From: an uncultured Pontibacter sp.
Lineage (GTDB): Bacteria > Bacteroidota > Bacteroidia > Cytophagales > Hymenobacteraceae
Reading direction: 5' to 3'
NCBI RefSeq assembly: GCF_947495565.1
Contig: NZ_CANLZM010000009.1
Location: forward strand, 124,001-188,000
Length of the DNA: 64,000 nt
The position numbers and the translations under genes were made by a program. The notes below the pieces were generated by a model, which saw only the letters and a program-made list of their open reading frames with translations, had not been told where the DNA came from and did not search any database. This document shows positions 61,630-64,000 of the stretch, one piece after another (the first letter of the stretch is position 1; each line of letters begins with the position of its first letter).

Positions 61630-61935
61630 TTATCTTTTCTCCAGCTGCCGCTTCAGTTTCTCCTCCACGTTTTTAAGCAGCTCATACCAGTTATCGCCTT
61701 CATCCTGTGCAAACACATCGTTGCCGGGTATGCCTACGCGCATGCGCACACTTTTGGAGTTGGTAGACTGGCTGGCTTCCTCTTTAAAGTATACGTCCAC
61801 GGAATCAATTTTTTTAATGTGGCGTCTGATTTTATCAATCGAGTTGCGGACGCTCTGCTGAATGGCGTCCGAAATTTCTATATCAACGGCTTGTACGTCT
61901 AACTTAATGCCTTCGTAATGCTCTGTGTAGTTCAT
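61630..61935 (-). CDS. hpf: Ribosome hibernation-promoting factor, short HPF/YfiA type
   Basis: 101 residues from the ATG at 61935 (MNYTEHYEGIKLDVQAVDIEIS); the longer frame is not conserved-looking. The beta-alpha-beta layout IKLDVQAVDIEISDAIQQSVRNSIDKIRRHIKKIDSVDVYF and VRMRVGIPGNDVFAQDEGDNWYELLKNVEEKLKRQ fits HPF/YfiA, which binds the 30S A/P sites and stores ribosomes in stationary phase. There is no long C-terminal dimerisation domain. Symbol by family. Confidence 0.88.
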   Translation of the reverse strand: MNYTEHYEGIKLDVQAVDIEISDAIQQSVRNSIDKIRRHIKKIDSVDVYFKEEASQSTNSKSVRMRVGIPGNDVFAQDEGDNWYELLKNVEEKLKRQLEKR

Positions 61936-62113
61936 AGTTTGTTTTGATTTCTTTATAAGAAAAGAGACGGCTGTCCCTTTAAAACTCTGCTTATAAACGA
62001 AAGGCAAGCACTTTTGTTAGACCGTTTCAGCGGCAGATTTGCAAGGCGGGTAAGTTAGCTGCAACACGAAGATCATCTTTTCATGATTCCTTAAAATTAA
62101 TTTAGACCTAAGG

Positions 62114-62144
62114 CTTGCAATTACGTAAAGCAACAGTAACTTTG
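62114..62144 (+). promoter_or_regulatory. Bacteroidetes promoter before the 62-64 kb cluster
   Basis: CTTG (62114-62117), a 19-bp spacer and TAACTTTG (62137-62144) fit the Bacteroidetes -33/-7 consensus. The -7 box is inside operator A, so repressor binding would block RNA polymerase. Confidence 0.6.
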
Positions 62145-62160
62145 AAACTCAAAGTACTTT
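62139..62160 (+). promoter_or_regulatory. Operator A of the winged-helix regulon
   Basis: 22-bp site with the dyad ACTTTGA-AAC-TCAAAGT followed by a further CTTT half-site. It ends 4 bp before the ATG at 62165 and overlaps the promoter -7 box. Eighteen of 22 bases are the same in sites B and C. Confidence 0.7.
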
Positions 62161-62164
62161 ACAC

Positions 62165-62791
62165 ATGAACCAGCAGCACGAGCATTTAGCCGACCTCCGC
62201 GAGATCCGAAACATCATGGACCGTTCTTCGCGTTTCATTTCGCTAAGCGGGCTTTCCGGTATTTTTGCGGGCCTGTTCGCGATGGCCGGTGCTGCGCTTG
62301 TAAAGTGGTACCTGAGCCAGCACAACATCGTTTACCGCTCCGATTACAGTGTAAACCTGAACTGGGACGCGATTACTTTTCTTGTATCCGTGGCTCTGGT
62401 TGTACTTGTACTGGCTCTTGGGTCGGCTGTATTTTTTACCAGCCGGCAGGCGCAGAAGGTGAATCAGAAAGTATGGGATAGCAAGTCGCAGCGCCTGGTC
62501 CTGAACCTGGCTATACCGCTGGCAGTGGGCGGCGTGTTTTGCGGGCTGCTGCTTTACCACGGCGTTGTATACCTGGTGGCTCCTTCTATGCTTATATTCT
62601 ATGGCCTGGGCTTGATAAACGGAAGCAAGTACACGCTAAGCGACATCCGTTACCTGGGCATCTGTGAGATTATACTTGGCCTGCTGGCTAGCTTTTTTAT
62701 AGGGTATGGCTTACTGGCCTGGACCATCGGCTTCGGGGTGCTGCATATTATTTATGGCACACTGATGTATTTTAAGTACGAAAGGAAGTAG
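62165..62791 (+). CDS. Polytopic membrane protein of the winged-helix cluster
   Basis: 208 residues. A helical N-terminus (HLADLREIRNIMDRSSRFISLSGLSG) precedes about six membrane helices. The SRFISLSGLSGIFAGLFAMAGAA segment is conserved-looking in Bacteroidota. No enzymatic motif is present. It starts 4 bp after operator A and lies 3 bp before the regulator gene, so it is cotranscribed with it. It may sense a membrane signal for the regulator or be its target. Unknown function. Confidence 0.72.
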   Translation: MNQQHEHLADLREIRNIMDRSSRFISLSGLSGIFAGLFAMAGAALVKWYLSQHNIVYRSDYSVNLNWDAITFLVSVALVVLVLALGSAVFFTSRQAQKVNQKVWDSKSQRLVLNLAIPLAVGGVFCGLLLYHGVVYLVAPSMLIFYGLGLINGSKYTLSDIRYLGICEIILGLLASFFIGYGLLAWTIGFGVLHIIYGTLMYFKYERK

Positions 62792-62794
62792 CCG

Positions 62795-63103
62795 GTGAAA
62801 AACTATCTTGATAATATAAATAAGGCTTTTGAGAGTAGAGCCCGGCTCGGTATTATGTCGGTGTTGATGGTGGAGGAAAAGGTGGACTTTAACACTCTGA
62901 AAGAAAACCTGCAACTAACGGATGGAAACCTGGCAAGCCACCTGCGTGCCCTGGAAGAAGCGCAGTACATTCAGGTAGAAAAGCAGTTTGTGGGCCGCAA
63001 ACCTAAAACCACTTACCAGGCAACCGAATCCGGCAAAACCGCATTTCATGAGCACCTGGACGCTTTGGAACAGCTAATTTTAAATAACCGGAAAGACGAG
63101 TAA
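62795..63103 (+). CDS. Winged-helix transcriptional regulator
   Basis: 102 residues starting at GTG 62795, 3 bp after the upstream stop; no ATG is in a suitable place. The sequence FESRARLGIMSVLMVEEKVDFNTLKENLQLTDGNLASHLRALEEAQYIQVEKQFVGRKPKTTYQATESGKTAF is a classic MarR/ArsR-like winged helix of the HTH_34 type, with the recognition helix in TDGNLASHLRALE and the wing in FVGRKPKTTYQ. There is no ligand domain or metal Cys pair. It is the obvious candidate to bind the three 22-bp operators. Confidence 0.85.
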   Translation: MKNYLDNINKAFESRARLGIMSVLMVEEKVDFNTLKENLQLTDGNLASHLRALEEAQYIQVEKQFVGRKPKTTYQATESGKTAFHEHLDALEQLILNNRKDE

Positions 63104-63118
63104 TTTTTTTGATTCTTT

Positions 63119-63140
63119 ACTTTGAAAAGCAAAGTACTTT
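63119..63140 (+). promoter_or_regulatory. Operator B of the winged-helix regulon
   Basis: 22-bp site, ACTTTG-AAAAG-CAAAGT plus CTTT, 15 bp after the regulator stop and 64 bp before the ATG at 63205. It differs from site A at two positions only. Confidence 0.7.
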
Positions 63141-63204
63141 ATATTATTTCAGCCATGAATACTTGATTGATAATTAAACCTCTAACCATTTAAATAAAAC
63201 AGTT

Positions 63205-63495
63205 ATGATTACGCAAAACAAAAGACTTCTCAGCATTTTATCTACTGCAGCATTCATCTTGCTCATCCCGTTTGTGGCCATGTTTTTTACAGAAGAAGTT
63301 AACTGGACTTTTTCAGATTTTGTAGTAGCTGGCGTGCTGCTATTTGGCACCGGCTTTTTATGCGAGCTTGTCATGCGCAAAGTAACAAACTGGAACTACC
63401 GCATCGGGTTTATTGCAGTTATACTTTTTGCGCTCTTCGTTGTATGGGCTGAACTGGCAGTTGGAATATTCGGGACGCCGTTTGCAGGGAGCTGA
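63205..63495 (+). CDS. Small membrane protein of the winged-helix cluster
   Basis: 96 residues with three hydrophobic helices (LLSILSTAAFILLIPFVAMFF, FVVAGVLLFGTGFLCELVM, IGFIAVILFALFVVWAELAVGIFG). It has no enzymatic motif. The acidic residues in FFTEEVNW and WAELAVG lie within or next to the membrane. Operator B precedes it and a third operator follows it. Unknown function. Confidence 0.7.
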   Translation: MITQNKRLLSILSTAAFILLIPFVAMFFTEEVNWTFSDFVVAGVLLFGTGFLCELVMRKVTNWNYRIGFIAVILFALFVVWAELAVGIFGTPFAGS

Positions 63496-63592
63496 AGCAA
63501 AACGTCTTATGATGCAGCTATTTAATCTTGATTTTGAGCAGAAAAAACAAGTTTATACTTGGCCGCAAAGACAGTTATACTTTTATCCATAC

Positions 63593-63614
63593 ACTTTGAA
63601 AAACAAAGCTCTTT
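63593..63614 (+). promoter_or_regulatory. Operator C of the winged-helix regulon
   Basis: 22-bp site, ACTTTG-AAAAA-CAAAGC plus CTTT, 12 bp before the ATG at 63627. It differs from A and B only at the two variable pairs. Confidence 0.65.
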
Positions 63615-63626
63615 GAGTAACCATTT

Positions 63627-64000
63627 ATGAAAATTTACCAATCCATTTCCAAAAAGGACATTTACATTCTGGTAGCAGTAATTGCCTATAGTTTCTTGTT
63701 TTACCAGCAGCGTGCAGGGCTTAACTTTCTCCTATTCGCCATACTTGTAGTAGGCTTGCTCTATGCCCAAACACCAACAAACCGCCGAAAACAGCCAAGT
63801 TGGTACGTTACTGCCGCAGCCAGCATACTTACAGGCATAAGCATTGTTGTAACCGGCTCTGAGTTAGCTATAGCCTTAAATATAGCCTCTGTGCTTTTGC
63901 TAGCTGCCTTTAGCCTTTCGCCGCGCTCATCAATTTTTGTAGCTGCTGCCAATGCCGTTTATTCCTGTGCATCTGCTTTTATAAGTTACGGTATCAAAGC
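63627..64000 (+). CDS. DUF4153-like polytopic membrane protein (partial)
   Basis: The ATG at 63627 opens a frame that runs off the right edge after 124 residues. It has hydrophobic helices near 12-25, 32-44, 62-75 and 82-95, and an N-terminal MKIYQSISKKDIYILVA. The string FLFYQQRAGLNFLLFAILVVGLL is typical of the DUF4153/DUF4173 group. Operator C is 12 bp upstream, so it belongs to the regulon. The rest of the protein, and any further gene, lies outside the window. Confidence 0.6.
   Translation, partial: MKIYQSISKKDIYILVAVIAYSFLFYQQRAGLNFLLFAILVVGLLYAQTPTNRRKQPSWYVTAAASILTGISIVVTGSELAIALNIASVLLLAAFSLSPRSSIFVAAANAVYSCASAFISYGIK

Noticed and set aside
1-64000. tRNA, rRNA, transposase, prophage or toxin-antitoxin genes
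   Set aside because: I looked for these and found no convincing case, but short RNA genes are easy to miss without a covariance-model search.

Overview
The window is about 47% G+C and reads as chromosome of a Bacteroidota bacterium, most likely family Hymenobacteraceae (Pontibacter or a close relative). The reasons are the near absence of Shine-Dalgarno sequences before confident starts, A-rich leaders, promoter boxes of the Bacteroidetes TAnnTTTG type, many outer-membrane beta-barrel proteins and short lipoproteins, and families typical of this phylum (DUF2807 head-GIN, DUF547, TIGR04282, DUF4153-like). I saw no rRNA, tRNA, CRISPR array, transposase, integrase or phage gene. The genus is an inference.

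Layout. 1-2.8 kb: end of an unknown membrane protein, then a minus-strand copper-export pair (CopA ATPase and a CopZ-like protein). 3.1-6.9 kb: a multi-PAS histidine kinase with a single-domain response regulator. 7-16.4 kb: mostly single genes for envelope, lipid and stress functions, including two Spy-like periplasmic proteins and a nucleoid-associated protein. 16.6-18.2 kb: a VTT-domain membrane protein overlapping a rhomboid protease. 18.4-31.3 kb: GH3 glycosidase, NUDIX hydrolase, SDR, two beta-barrels, M28 and M48 peptidases, DUF2807 and LEA14-like lipoproteins, and a zinc alcohol dehydrogenase beside an SRPBCC membrane fusion. 31.5-45.6 kb: Tex, a ceramidase-like lipoprotein, hydrolases, peroxiredoxin, two lipid-linked glycosyltransferase genes, an L,D-transpeptidase, a TIGR04282/rhodanese pair and an aldehyde dehydrogenase. 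45.6-46.1 kb: a gene-poor composite of palindromic repeats. 46.1-54.4 kb: YdcF, DUF2905, a metallophosphoesterase, topoisomerase III and a prion-like SWFGD protein. 54.6-61.9 kb: SulP transporter, an OmpR-type two-component pair, a CDF metal exporter, a DsbA-like protein, an SDR and a ribosome hibernation factor. 62.1-64 kb: a winged-helix regulator among small membrane proteins, running off the right edge.

Three signals stand out. (1) The last cluster has three nearly identical 22-bp operators (18 of 22 positions invariant), one upstream of each of its three transcription units, which points to a self-contained autoregulated membrane regulon. (2) The gene at 52558 encodes a FUS-like (S/G)Y(S/G) low-complexity protein with two SWFGD motifs, a condensate candidate. 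(3) The heptamer AAGTATA/TATACTT occurs about 130 times on both strands, in and between genes, roughly ten times chance expectation.

Transcription units are short and often bounded by very regular hairpins, several perfect over 18-28 bp. The main operon-like groups are copA/copZ, PAS kinase/regulator, VTT/rhomboid, DUF2807/LEA14 lipoprotein, the two glycosyltransferases, rhodanese/TIGR04282, the OmpR pair and the 62-64 kb cluster.
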